NCBI GenBank assembly: GCA_900316385.1
Contig: ONCP01000001.1
Coordinates: 153,431-217,430 of the forward strand
DNA from: an uncultured Eubacteriales bacterium
Lineage (GTDB): Bacteria; Bacillota; Clostridia; Oscillospirales; Acutalibacteraceae
Reading direction: 5' to 3'
DNA: 64,000 nt
Part shown: positions 6,957 to 15,091 of the stretch, one piece after another
Layout: each line of letters starts with the position of its first letter
Numbering within the stretch: position 1 is the first letter of the stretch
Notes under the pieces: generated by a model
Databases searched by the model: none
What the model saw: only the letters and a program-made list of their open reading frames with translations
Told to the model about the DNA's origin: nothing
Made by a program: the position numbers and the translations under genes

Positions 6957-8228
6957 ATGGGTAAAAGAAAGATCATGCCGATCACTCTGCTTACAGGGTA
7001 TCTCGGCGCAGGCAAGACCACACTTCTTAATCATGTTCTTAATAATCAGGAGGGCTACAAGGTAGCCGTGATCGTCAACGATATCGGCGAGGTCAATATT
7101 GACGCCAAGCTTATCCAGAAGGGCGGAATCGTCGCGGAGCAGGACGACAACCTTGTTCCTCTCCAGAACGGCTGCATATGCTGTACGCTCAAAACCGATC
7201 TGATCAAGCAGATCTGCGAGCTGATACGAATGAACAAATTTGACTATATTCTGATCGAGGCTTCGGGCATTTGCGAGCCGATCCCGATCGCGCAGACGAT
7301 CTCTTATCTTGACGGCTCGATGAACGACCCGTCCGTTCCGAAGCTCTGCCGACTTGACAATATCGTTTCGGTCGTTGACGCCGCGCGCCTGTCGACCGAG
7401 TTCGGCTGCGGCGGAACTCTTCTCTCGGATAATATCGAGGAGGAGGATATCGAGAATCTTATTATTCAGCAGATCGAGTTTTGTAATACCATCGTTATCA
7501 ATAAGGTCGATTCCGTAAGCCCCGAGGAGCTTGAAAAGGTAAGAAAGGTCATCAGAGCGCTCCAGCCCGAGGCTAAGCTGATCGAGACCAACTACGGTAA
7601 GGTGGATGTCGGCGAGATACTCAATACCAATTCCTTCGACTTTGAGAGAGTCTGCAATTCTCCCGCGTGGGTTCAGGAGCTCAACGCTGACCTCGACGAC
7701 GATGATGACGATGACGAGCATGAGCACCACGATCACCACGACCATGATGAACACGAGCATGAACACGAGCACGAGCACCATGACCACGATGAACACGAGC
7801 ATGAGCACGGTCACGGTCATCATCACCATCACCATCATCACGGTGAGGGAGAGGTTGAGGAGTACGGCATAGGCACCTTTGTTTATTTCCGTCGTCAGCC
7901 GTTCGAGCGCGACAAGATCGACCGCTGGCTCCAGAACTTCCCTAAGAACATTATCCGCGCAAAGGGTATTTTCTGGTTCAAGGAGGACAAGGACTGGGCG
8001 TATATGCTCGAGCAGGCAGGCAAGCAGGTGACCGCCACCGATTATGCCGAGTGGATCGCCTCCGCTCCCATCGCCGTACAGAAGAAAGCGCTCGGCGAGG
8101 ACCCCGTTCTCCGCAAGGAATGGGACGAAAAATACGGTGACAGAATGATCAAGCTCGTATTTATCGGCCAGAATCTTGACAAAGAGAAGATCTCGCGCGA
8201 GCTCGACGCGTGCCTTACAGACCTTTAA
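6957..8228 (+). CDS. COG0523/CobW-family GTPase, putative metallochaperone
   Basis: 423 residues. Walker A GYLGAGKT (14-21), the family's hallmark metal site CICC (73-76), LIEASGICEP (switch II region) and NKVD (base recognition) identify a G3E-family COG0523 protein (YjiA/ZigA/CobW). A stretch at about residues 245-298 is almost wholly Asp, Glu and His, including eight consecutive histidines, followed by the CobW C-terminal domain. Such proteins use GTP to deliver Zn, Co or Ni to client enzymes; the client here is unknown and no cobalamin genes are nearby. ATG at 6957 follows AAAGG; an upstream GTG at 6948 overlaps that ribosome binding site. Its leader carries the 102-bp repeats. Confidence 0.85.
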   Translation: MGKRKIMPITLLTGYLGAGKTTLLNHVLNNQEGYKVAVIVNDIGEVNIDAKLIQKGGIVAEQDDNLVPLQNGCICCTLKTDLIKQICELIRMNKFDYILIEASGICEPIPIAQTISYLDGSMNDPSVPKLCRLDNIVSVVDAARLSTEFGCGGTLLSDNIEEEDIENLIIQQIEFCNTIVINKVDSVSPEELEKVRKVIRALQPEAKLIETNYGKVDVGEILNTNSFDFERVCNSPAWVQELNADLDDDDDDDEHEHHDHHDHDEHEHEHEHEHHDHDEHEHEHGHGHHHHHHHHGEGEVEEYGIGTFVYFRRQPFERDKIDRWLQNFPKNIIRAKGIFWFKEDKDWAYMLEQAGKQVTATDYAEWIASAPIAVQKKALGEDPVLRKEWDEKYGDRMIKLVFIGQNLDKEKISRELDACLTDL

Positions 8229-8314
8229 AAGGCAAAAAATGACGGGAAAATTGCACATTTACGCCCCTTCCGTCAAAATCGATAAAAAAGAAACAGAAAA
8301 TTTGTAAATAAAGG

Positions 8315-8343
8315 TTGATTTTTTCGCTTGATTTGTGTAAAAT
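8315..8343 (+). promoter_or_regulatory. Promoter of the PucR/CdaR-type regulator
   Basis: TTGATT (8315-8320) and TAAAAT (8338-8343) with a 17-bp spacer, 65 bp before the start codon. Confidence 0.6.
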
Positions 8344-8408
8344 GATAAATAGCAATAAGTTTATAGTGTGTCATTTTGTGATATTATTTACGAAGCGAGG
8401 AATTAACT

Positions 8409-9494
8409 ATGTCCAACAGATTATTTCAGGGAATCATTCATCAGATGAAGGACGCCGTTGACAGAACTATCGGCGTTATTGACGAGACCTCAGTGGTTAT
8501 CGCTTGTTCCGACCTCGGTAAGATCGGCGAGGTTGACGAGAGCGTTAACAGTGAAACTCTTATTTCATCCGTTCCGTTCGTAGCCAACGGAGCCACATAC
8601 CGTTCCTTCGGCACAAACTCCAGAGCCGAATATGCGGTTTTTGTTTCGGGCAACGACGAGATTGCACAGAAGTACGCTCAGCTTCTCGCTGTTTCACTGA
8701 CCAACATCAAGCAGTACTATGACGAGAAGTATGACCGTTCAAACTTCATTAAGAACGTTATTATGGACAATATCCTGCCCGGAGATATTTATCTCAAGGC
8801 GAGAGAGCTTCACTTTAATTCCGACGTTCTCAGAGTTTGTCTGCTTATCAGGATCACCTCGAGGACCGAGGTTTCCGCGCTGGATGTTATTCAGAATCTT
8901 TTCCCCGATAAGTCCAAGGACTTTGTTATCAATATCAACGAAACCGAGATTGCCCTCGTCAAGGAAATTGCCGAGGCAACCGAGAGCCGCGACCTTGAAA
9001 AGCTCGCCAGCTCTATCGCCGACACTCTTTCGTCCGAGTTCTACACTCACTGCGTGATCGGTATCGGTACGGCGGTTTCGGGCATTAAGGATCTTGCCCG
9101 TTCCTTCAAGGAGGCTCAGGTGGCTCTTGAGGTAGGCAAGGTATTTGACAATGAGCGCCATATCATCAGCTACGATAACCTCGGTATCGCGCGCCTTATC
9201 TACCAGCTCCCGACCACATTGTGCGATATGTTCCTCAGAGAGGTATTTAAGCGCGGTTCCATCGAGACTTTGGATCAGGAAACGCTTTTCACCATCCAGA
9301 AGTTCTTTGAGAACAACCTCAACGTTTCCGAGACCTCGCGTAAGCTCTTTGTTCACCGCAACACTCTCGTTTACCGTCTTGAGAAAATCAAGAAGCTCAC
9401 GGGTCTTGACCTCAGAGAGTTTGAGGACGCCATCGTGTTCAAGGTAGCGCTTATGGTCAAGAAGTATTTAACAGCTAATCCAACGAAGTATTAA
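8409..9494 (+). CDS. PucR/CdaR-family helix-turn-helix regulator
   Basis: 361 residues. The C terminus carries the PucR-type DNA-binding domain: FFENNLNVSETSRKLFVHRN, TLVYRLEKIKKLTG and a closing helix ending AIVFKVALMV. The central part resembles the GGDEF-like domain of CdaR proteins (VCLLIRITSR, CVIGIGTAVSG, LARSFKEAQVALEVG). These regulators control purine, sugar-diacid or other catabolic genes, but many gut Clostridia keep orphan copies of unknown target. It is monocistronic here, with its own promoter and a terminator before ftsE, so the neighbours do not reveal the target. The N-terminal 110 residues look like a small sensory domain without membrane segments. Confidence 0.75.
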   Translation: MSNRLFQGIIHQMKDAVDRTIGVIDETSVVIACSDLGKIGEVDESVNSETLISSVPFVANGATYRSFGTNSRAEYAVFVSGNDEIAQKYAQLLAVSLTNIKQYYDEKYDRSNFIKNVIMDNILPGDIYLKARELHFNSDVLRVCLLIRITSRTEVSALDVIQNLFPDKSKDFVININETEIALVKEIAEATESRDLEKLASSIADTLSSEFYTHCVIGIGTAVSGIKDLARSFKEAQVALEVGKVFDNERHIISYDNLGIARLIYQLPTTLCDMFLREVFKRGSIETLDQETLFTIQKFFENNLNVSETSRKLFVHRNTLVYRLEKIKKLTGLDLREFEDAIVFKVALMVKKYLTANPTKY

Positions 9495-9524
9495 TACTGG
9501 GCGGAAGCTGAATTGAGTTATTTA

Positions 9525-9557
9525 ATGCCCGCTGCTTATGCGGGCATTGTCTTTTTT
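9525..9557 (+). terminator. Intrinsic terminator
   Basis: AATGCCCGC (9525-9533) pairs with GCGGGCATT (9541-9549) and is followed by TTTTTT. It ends the regulator gene 11 bp before the ftsE start codon. Confidence 0.8.
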
Positions 9558-9567
9558 GGGTGAAATT

Positions 9568-10359
9568 ATGGACAATATTATTGAGTTTAAAAACGTATCA
9601 AAGACCTATCCCTCGGGTACCCACGCGCTCAATAACGCCTCTCTTGAGATAGAGAAGGGCGAGTTTGTGTTTATCGTGGGCGCTTCGGGCGCGGGCAAAA
9701 GTACGTTTCTGAAGCTTATCATGCACGAGGAAGCACCCTCGCGCGGCACCATTATGGTCAACGGCATTAATGTTTCGGATATGAAACGCCGCAAGGTGCC
9801 TTATCTGCGCCGAAATATGGGAATAGTTTTCCAGGATTTCCGTCTTATCGACAAAATGACGGTTTACGATAACGTAGCCTTCGCCATGAGAGCGATCGGC
9901 TCGACTCCCTCGGCGGTCAGAAAAAGAGTTCCCTATATTCTAAAGCTTGTCGGGCTTTCGGGCAAAGCGAACCGACGTCCGTCGGAGCTTTCGGGCGGCG
10001 AGCAGCAGCGCGTCAGTCTTGCCAGAGCGCTCGTCAACAATCCTGCGATCATCATCGCGGACGAGCCTACGGGAAACATCGACCCTGAAATGAGCTTTGA
10101 GATTATTGAGCTTCTCTCCGAAATCAACGCTCAGGGCACGACGATCCTTGTCGTTACCCACGAGCACGACCTCGTGCGCCATTTTAACAAGCGCGTTATC
10201 GAGATCGAAAAGGGCAGGGTCATCAGCGATACCAAGCACAATATGGAGGAATATCTCACCGTGACGACAGAGACCGACCCCGAGGTTATCATCGACGAGG
10301 TGCTGTCGGATATCAGCGCGACCGCCAAAATTGAGTTGCCTAAGGAGGAGAGCTTATGA
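9568..10359 (+). CDS. ftsE: Cell division ATP-binding protein FtsE
   Basis: 263 residues. Walker A GASGAGKST (38-46), Q-loop IVFQDFRLIDKMTVYDNV (a typical FtsE stretch), signature LSGGEQQR and Walker B IIADEPTGNIDPE identify FtsE. The protein has a C-terminal tail of about 40 residues beyond the core, ending in an acidic stretch. FtsE binds the membrane protein FtsX; ATP hydrolysis drives conformational changes that activate secreted peptidoglycan hydrolases during division or elongation. ATG at 9568 is preferred over an upstream frame extension running through the terminator. It overlaps ftsX by 4 bp (ATGA), so the two are translationally coupled. Confidence 0.92.
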   Translation: MDNIIEFKNVSKTYPSGTHALNNASLEIEKGEFVFIVGASGAGKSTFLKLIMHEEAPSRGTIMVNGINVSDMKRRKVPYLRRNMGIVFQDFRLIDKMTVYDNVAFAMRAIGSTPSAVRKRVPYILKLVGLSGKANRRPSELSGGEQQRVSLARALVNNPAIIIADEPTGNIDPEMSFEIIELLSEINAQGTTILVVTHEHDLVRHFNKRVIEIEKGRVISDTKHNMEEYLTVTTETDPEVIIDEVLSDISATAKIELPKEESL

Positions 10360-11258
10360 AAATAACAGGCCTCGGCTACCTCATTAAAGAGGGCTTCAAA
10401 AACGTCTGGCACAACAGGATCATGAGCATCGCTTCCGTTTGCGTGCTTGTTTCGTGTCTTGTGCTCACAGGCTCGGCTGTGCTTTTCTCCCGAAACGTCG
10501 CCAAGGTTGTTGACTCGGTCAGCGACAGCAACGAAACCACCTTTTATATCAAGGAGAACCTCTCGCGCGTTGAGGCGGTATACCTCGGACGTGATATCGC
10601 GAAGGTAAAGAATGTTTCGGATGTTGAGTATTTCTCAAAGGACGACGCGATCAAAAAGTACAAAAAGACGCTCGGAGAACAGATTTTTGAGCGTATGAGC
10701 GAGGATAATCCGCTGCCCGACGCGTATATCGTTACGATGAAGGATCTTTCAAAATACGATCAGACCGTAAAGGATATACTCAAAATCGAGGGCGTAAAAA
10801 AGGTGGCTAGCCGCCGCGAAACCGCCAAGAAGCTCACCAAGATAAACGATCTTGTCCAGACGATGAGCCTTTGGATCGTTGTGGCGCTTACGATCATCTC
10901 GCTGTTTATTATTTCGAATACGATCCGCGCGACTATGCACAGCCGCCGTTTTGAGATAAGTATTATGAAGTCCGTCGGAGCGACAAACCATTTTGTCAGG
11001 ATACCGTTCGTTGTCGAGGGTATGACGCTCGGCCTGATCGCCGCCGTCATCTCGACTGTCGCGATGATCTTCCTTTATGACGGAGTTATGGGAATCGTCA
11101 CCAACGTTATTCCCTTCACGGCTATTCCGATCACGGATGTTATCCTCTATGTCGCGGGAGCGTTTGTTGTTTCGGGTATGTTCATCGGAGCCGTTTCGGG
11201 CGTTATCTCGCTGAGAAAGTACCTGAAAAAGGAAGGCAACGAGATTTTAGGTTGGTAA
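10356..11258 (+). CDS. ftsX: Cell division protein FtsX
   Basis: 300 residues, the usual length. One N-terminal membrane helix (RIMSIASVCVLVSCLVLTGS) is followed by an extracytoplasmic domain of about 130 residues and then three C-terminal helices, the normal FtsX topology. The juxtamembrane motif RFEISIMKSVGATNHFVRIP is highly characteristic. FtsX transmits FtsE ATPase activity across the membrane to a hydrolase with a coiled-coil domain. That partner is very likely the M23 protein 133 bp downstream, as with PcsB in streptococci, CwlO in Bacillus and EnvC in E. coli. Confidence 0.92.
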   Translation: MKITGLGYLIKEGFKNVWHNRIMSIASVCVLVSCLVLTGSAVLFSRNVAKVVDSVSDSNETTFYIKENLSRVEAVYLGRDIAKVKNVSDVEYFSKDDAIKKYKKTLGEQIFERMSEDNPLPDAYIVTMKDLSKYDQTVKDILKIEGVKKVASRRETAKKLTKINDLVQTMSLWIVVALTIISLFIISNTIRATMHSRRFEISIMKSVGATNHFVRIPFVVEGMTLGLIAAVISTVAMIFLYDGVMGIVTNVIPFTAIPITDVILYVAGAFVVSGMFIGAVSGVISLRKYLKKEGNEILGW

Positions 11259-11326
11259 AAACTGATTGATTCAAGGATATCCGCTCAGCTTGCCGTAAGC
11301 GGCAGCGAGCAACGGCTTGAGAGCCG

Positions 11327-11394
11327 TTTACGCCTTATCTGCCCACGGTAAGGCCGTAGGTTTTTGATGATTGTTTGTGGGATGAAAGGCTATG
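11327..11394 (+). promoter_or_regulatory. Candidate translational RNA switch, copy B
   Basis: TTTAC-GCCTTA (11327-11337) can pair with TAAGGC-C-GTAGG (11349-11360), or GCCTT and CCCAC (11342-11346) can pair with GTGGG (11377-11381) and AAGGC (11386-11390), hiding the ribosome binding region. The ATG at 11392 follows AAAGGC by one nucleotide, as in the copy at 3069-3135. Two further hairpins (CCGCT/AGCGG and ACGGCTT/GAGCCGT) lie just upstream, at about 11281-11327. Confidence 0.5.
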
Positions 11395-12633
11395 GCGATA
11401 AATATGACTAAAAAGCTGCTTTCGGCTTTTTTCGCCCTTGTGATGATGTGCTCGCCGTTTATGATTCCGACAGCGAGCGCCGACAAGGAAAGCGATTATC
11501 AGGCGCAGCTCGAGGAGCTGGCCGAGAAGGAAGAGGAATATCAGGCGCAGCTTGACGCCGCCGACTCTGACATCAGCGACAAGGAAGCGTACAGCGAAAC
11601 CCTTGTTGAGCAGGTTGAAACGCTTAACGAGGAGATCAGCGTCTATACAAGCAGGATTGCCGAGCTCAACGACGATATCGCAGACAAACAGGCGGTAATC
11701 GACAAGGCTAACGCTGACGTTGAGGATCAGATGAAGGCTCTCAGAAAACGCCTTGTTGCGATCTATGAGGCAGGCGAGACGTCCGATCTTGAGATCATTC
11801 TCGGAGCTAAGGACTTCTCGGACTTCCTTGACAAGGTCGAGCTGGTAAAAACTCTTTCGGATTCCGACAAAAAGCTTATCAATAAAATCCAAAAGCGTCT
11901 CGACAAGGTTTCTGACGAGCAGGAACAGCTTATCGAGGATCGTTCCGAGCTTGAGGAGGACGAGGAAGCGCTTGAAAGCAAGCAGGAAAAGCTGAGCGAA
12001 CTTCTCGGCGAGAACGAGGCGGTTCTCGCCGAGCTCTATCAGTCAAAGAGCGACGCTAAGGAACTTCTTGCCGACGCGCAGGCGAAGGAAAGCGAGATCA
12101 GAGATCAGCTTGAAGCTTACTACGCCGCGCAAAAGCCTAAAAGCGAGGAAAATAACAACGAAAACGGTAATTCATCCGACGATAACGGCGGCTCGGGCGG
12201 CGGTTCGATAAATGTTTCAGGTTCAGGCTACACTTGGCCTACTCCCGGTTGCTATGATGTCGGTTCACCGTTCGGCGAGGACAGAGGTTACAACCATATG
12301 GGTATCGATATTCTCGCTTCCATGGGCGACACGATCGTTGCCGCCGAGGGCGGTACGGTTATCGCCTCCTGTAACGAATGTACTCATAACTGGGGCAAGG
12401 ACGGCTCCTGCGGTTGCGGCGGCGGTTTCGGAAACTATGTTATGATAGACCACGGAAACGGCTATTCAACCACCTACGGTCATATGACCTCTACCGCGGT
12501 ATCCGACGGCGAGAGCGTGAGCAAGGGTCAGGTTATCGGTTATGTCGGTTCAACGGGTTGGTCGTCGGGCGCTCATCTTCATTTTGAGACGCGTCTGAAC
12601 GGCGAAGCCTACGACCCGATGAGCGAGTATTGA
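11392..12633 (+). CDS. Secreted murein hydrolase with coiled coil and M23 (LytM) domain; likely FtsEX partner
   Basis: 413 residues. Signal peptide 1-30 (LLSAFFALVMMC, cleavage near ASA-DK). Residues 31-245 are long charged helices predicted as a coiled coil, like the PcsB/EnvC regulatory domain. A Gly/Ser/Asn linker leads to the peptidase M23 domain at about 280-413, with metal ligands in HMGID and HLHFE and the catalytic-site YGHM. It carries a cysteine-rich insert (CNECTHNWGKDGSCGCGG) within the domain. M23 enzymes cut peptidoglycan cross-bridges or stem peptides. Position directly after ftsE-ftsX suggests it is the hydrolase activated by FtsEX. The leader RNA may set its translation; a second in-frame ATG is at 11404. 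Confidence 0.88.
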   Translation: MAINMTKKLLSAFFALVMMCSPFMIPTASADKESDYQAQLEELAEKEEEYQAQLDAADSDISDKEAYSETLVEQVETLNEEISVYTSRIAELNDDIADKQAVIDKANADVEDQMKALRKRLVAIYEAGETSDLEIILGAKDFSDFLDKVELVKTLSDSDKKLINKIQKRLDKVSDEQEQLIEDRSELEEDEEALESKQEKLSELLGENEAVLAELYQSKSDAKELLADAQAKESEIRDQLEAYYAAQKPKSEENNNENGNSSDDNGGSGGGSINVSGSGYTWPTPGCYDVGSPFGEDRGYNHMGIDILASMGDTIVAAEGGTVIASCNECTHNWGKDGSCGCGGGFGNYVMIDHGNGYSTTYGHMTSTAVSDGESVSKGQVIGYVGSTGWSSGAHLHFETRLNGEAYDPMSEY

Positions 12634-12644
12634 TTATGTTTTTT

Positions 12645-12673
12645 GAGCTCCCGAGAGATCGGGAGCTTTTATT
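12645..12673 (+). terminator. Intrinsic terminator
   Basis: AGCTCCCGA and TCGGGAGCT (12646-12654, 12659-12667) around GAGA, followed by TTTTATTT. Confidence 0.8.
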
Positions 12674-12704
12674 TGTCCGCGGTTCACGCGGCTCCAAAAA
12701 AAAC

Positions 12705-12733
12705 TTGACATATCAAGGCAAAAAAACTATAAT
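12705..12733 (+). promoter_or_regulatory. Promoter of greA-lysS
   Basis: Consensus TTGACA (12705-12710) and TATAAT (12728-12733) with a 17-bp spacer; the best sigma-A promoter in this part of the window. Confidence 0.85.
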
Positions 12734-12777
12734 TACTAAGTGTGTATTTTTTGAAAACTGAAAGGACTGATATATTT

Positions 12778-13251
12778 ATGAAGAAGATCATGCTTACCGC
12801 CGAAGGCCTTGCGAAAATGGAGGAAGAGCTCCGTTATTTAAAAGGTGTAAGGCGTCAGGAGGTTGCCGAGAAAATCAAGATCGCGCGCTCCTACGGTGAC
12901 CTTTCCGAGAACAGCGAGTATGACGAGGCTAAAAATGAGCAGGCGGTTCTCGAGGCGCAGATCCGCGATATCGAGGCTACCCTCAAAAACTATGAGCTCA
13001 TAGATGAGAGCGACGAGAACGTTGACCACGTCCGTCTCGGCGCCAAGGTTAAGGTAGAGATGCTCTCCACAGGCTCCACTCGCGAGTTTACCATGGTCGG
13101 CGTTAACGACGTCAACCCCTCCGAGGGCAAAATCTCCGACGAAAGTCCCATAGGCAAGGCTCTCTCGGGTCACGCTATCGGCGATGTAGTTGAGGCGGAG
13201 GCTCCCAACGGCTCTATCGCCATGAAGGTTCTCGAGATCTCCAAGGCATAA
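12778..13251 (+). CDS. greA: Transcription elongation factor GreA
   Basis: 157 residues, the standard length. The N-terminal coiled coil contains the acidic tip YGDLSENSEYDEAK, which reaches into the RNA polymerase secondary channel and triggers cleavage of backtracked RNA. The C-terminal globular domain shows GKISDESPIGKALSGHAIGD, typical of GreA. ATG at 12778 is chosen over an upstream in-frame codon because it follows GAAAGGA and gives the normal MKKIMLTAEG start. lysS follows 51 bp later under the same strong promoter, a common pairing in Firmicutes. Confidence 0.95.
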   Translation: MKKIMLTAEGLAKMEEELRYLKGVRRQEVAEKIKIARSYGDLSENSEYDEAKNEQAVLEAQIRDIEATLKNYELIDESDENVDHVRLGAKVKVEMLSTGSTREFTMVGVNDVNPSEGKISDESPIGKALSGHAIGDVVEAEAPNGSIAMKVLEISKA

Positions 13252-13302
13252 TAATCAGGCGATTTGTAATTTGCGGAAGTAATCAAAGAAAGGACGATTA
13301 GT

Positions 13303-14892
13303 ATGGCTGACAATACTCAGCAGATCCAGATATCGAGCGATCCCGTAAAGGCTCGCTACGACAAGCTCAGAATTTTACAGGATATGGGTCGCGACCCCTT
13401 TGAGGTGACAACCTCCGACCGCGACACTACCTGCGGCGAAATAACCGAGAGGTTCGACGAGCTTGAGAACAAGACCGTGATCATCGCGGGTCGAGTTATG
13501 TCCAAGAGAGGCAAAGGCAAGGTTACATTCCTCGACGTTCACGACCTCACGGGCAAAATGCAGGTGTTCGCTAAGCGCGACGACCTCGGCGAGAACGAGT
13601 ACGCTATTTTAAAGCGCTGGGATATCGGCGATATTGTTGAGGTCAAGGGCTTTGTGTTCAAGACTCAGATGGGCGAGATCAGCGTCCACGCCACAGCGGT
13701 AAAGCTTCTTTCCAAGTCGCTCCAGCCTCTTCCCGAGAAGTATCACGGACTTACTAACACAGACCTGCGTTATCGTCAGCGTTATACCGACCTCATTATG
13801 AATCCCGAGGTCAAGGACACATTTATCAAGCGTTCCAAGATCATTTCCGCTATTCGCCGTTTCCTTGACGGCGAGGGCTTTATGGAGGTCGAGACCCCAA
13901 TGCTCGTAGCGAACGCGGGCGGCGCGGCGGCAAGACCGTTCTTTACTCATTTCAACGCCCTTGATGAGGATCTCAAGCTGAGAATCTCTCTTGAGCTTTA
14001 CCTCAAGAGACTTATCGTAGGCGGACTTGAAAGAGTTTATGAAATCGGCAGAGTATTCCGCAACGAGGGTGTGGATACGCGCCACAACCCCGAGTTCACG
14101 CTTATGGAACTCTATCAGGCGTATACAGACTACAATGGTATGATGGATCTGACCGAGCGCCTTTACCGTCATGTCGCTCAGGAGGTTCTCGGCACAACCA
14201 AGATCACCTACGGTGGCGTTGAGATGGATCTCGGCAAGCCCTTTGAGCGCATTACTATGCTTGACGCGGTAAAGAAGTACTCGGGCGTTGACTTTAACGA
14301 GATCAAATCCGACGACGAGGCTAAGGCTGTTGCCAAGGAAAAGGGCGTTGAGTTCGAGAAAAGACACAAGAAGGGCGATATACTCAACCTCTTCTTTGAG
14401 GAGTTTGCCGAGGAGCATATGATCCAGCCGACATTTGTAATGGATCACCCGATCGAGATTTCTCCGCTTACAAAGAAGAAGCCGAGCGACCCGAACTACG
14501 TTGAGCGTTTTGAGTTCTTTATGAACGGCTGGGAGATGGCGAACGCCTATTCCGAGCTCAACGACCCGATCGACCAGCGCGAGCGCTTCAAGGCTCAGGA
14601 GGAGCTTCTCGCTCAGGGCGACGACGAGGCGAACACCACCGACGAGGACTTCCTCAACGCTCTTGAAATCGGTATGCCTCCCACAGGCGGCATAGGCTAC
14701 GGCATTGACAGAATGGTAATGCTCCTTACCGATTCACCCGCCATTCGCGACGTTCTGCTGTTCCCGACAATGAAATCCCTCGATCAGCCGAAGAAGGCAG
14801 AAAAAGCGGAAAAGAAGCCCGCGGATTTTGAGTGCGCCTGCTTTACTTGCCCCTCTCAGGAGGAATGTAAGGCGGCTCAGGAAGCGGAATAG
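13303..14892 (+). CDS. lysS: Lysine--tRNA ligase, class II
   Basis: 529 residues. An N-terminal OB-fold anticodon-binding domain (KRGKGKVTFLDVHDLTGKMQ) precedes the class II catalytic core with motif 2 (RVFRNEGVDTRHNPEFTLME) and motif 3 (GGIGYGIDRMVMLLTDS). It charges tRNA-Lys in the cytosol. The C terminus has an extra tail after the core: a Lys/Glu-rich linker and a cluster CACFTCPSQEEC, a possible metal site. The last 126 bp of homology are repeated at 16341-16466, where the tail ends differently (KLEK). The current 3' end was therefore probably altered when the toxin-antitoxin segment arrived. Confidence 0.95.
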   Translation: MADNTQQIQISSDPVKARYDKLRILQDMGRDPFEVTTSDRDTTCGEITERFDELENKTVIIAGRVMSKRGKGKVTFLDVHDLTGKMQVFAKRDDLGENEYAILKRWDIGDIVEVKGFVFKTQMGEISVHATAVKLLSKSLQPLPEKYHGLTNTDLRYRQRYTDLIMNPEVKDTFIKRSKIISAIRRFLDGEGFMEVETPMLVANAGGAAARPFFTHFNALDEDLKLRISLELYLKRLIVGGLERVYEIGRVFRNEGVDTRHNPEFTLMELYQAYTDYNGMMDLTERLYRHVAQEVLGTTKITYGGVEMDLGKPFERITMLDAVKKYSGVDFNEIKSDDEAKAVAKEKGVEFEKRHKKGDILNLFFEEFAEEHMIQPTFVMDHPIEISPLTKKKPSDPNYVERFEFFMNGWEMANAYSELNDPIDQRERFKAQEELLAQGDDEANTTDEDFLNALEIGMPPTGGIGYGIDRMVMLLTDSPAIRDVLLFPTMKSLDQPKKAEKAEKKPADFECACFTCPSQEECKAAQEAE

Positions 14893-14908
14893 GCTACTAT
14901 TTGACATT

Positions 14909-14959
14909 AACAATCCCCGAAAACCGTTTTTGTGCGGCTTTCGGGGATTGCTGTTTTTT
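14909..14959 (+). terminator. Terminator after lysS
   Basis: CAATCCCCGAAA (14911-14922) pairs with TTTCGGGGATTG (14939-14950), followed by a T tract. A closely related hairpin follows the duplicated lysS end at 16493-16531. Confidence 0.8.
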
Positions 14960-14971
14960 CGAATTTTTATG

Positions 14972-14991
14972 CTTACACCAAAATTTACACC
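14972..14991 (+). repeat. Direct repeat CTTACACCAAAATTTACACC (left copy)
   Basis: Matches 16202-16221 with one mismatch. The two copies bracket the toxin-antitoxin and adjacent gene exactly, suggesting they mark the ends of the inserted segment or shared ancestral spacer. Confidence 0.5.
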
Positions 14992-15030
14992 ATTTTGTGC
15001 AGATAACAATCGGCTAAGCGAAATTAGTTG

Positions 15031-15059
15031 TTGAATTTTACGAAGAATTATGCTACAAT
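15031..15059 (+). promoter_or_regulatory. Promoter of the toxin-antitoxin operon
   Basis: TTGAAT (15031-15036) and TACAAT (15054-15059), 17-bp spacer, 32 bp before the antitoxin start. Confidence 0.6.
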
Positions 15060-15091
15060 TAATACATAAAATAATACAAGGAGGTTGTACT

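Noticed and set aside
6446..7021. Repeat-rich minus-strand frame and the matching plus-strand frame (6682-6936)
   Set aside because: Both are open only because the 102-bp period is a multiple of three; no ribosome site or homology is apparent.
6498..8258. 586-residue reading frame on the minus strand
   Set aside because: It lies antisense to the COG0523 GTPase and through the 102-bp repeats; its long run of V, M and I is the antisense of the Asp/His-rich loop. The plus-strand gene has all motifs.
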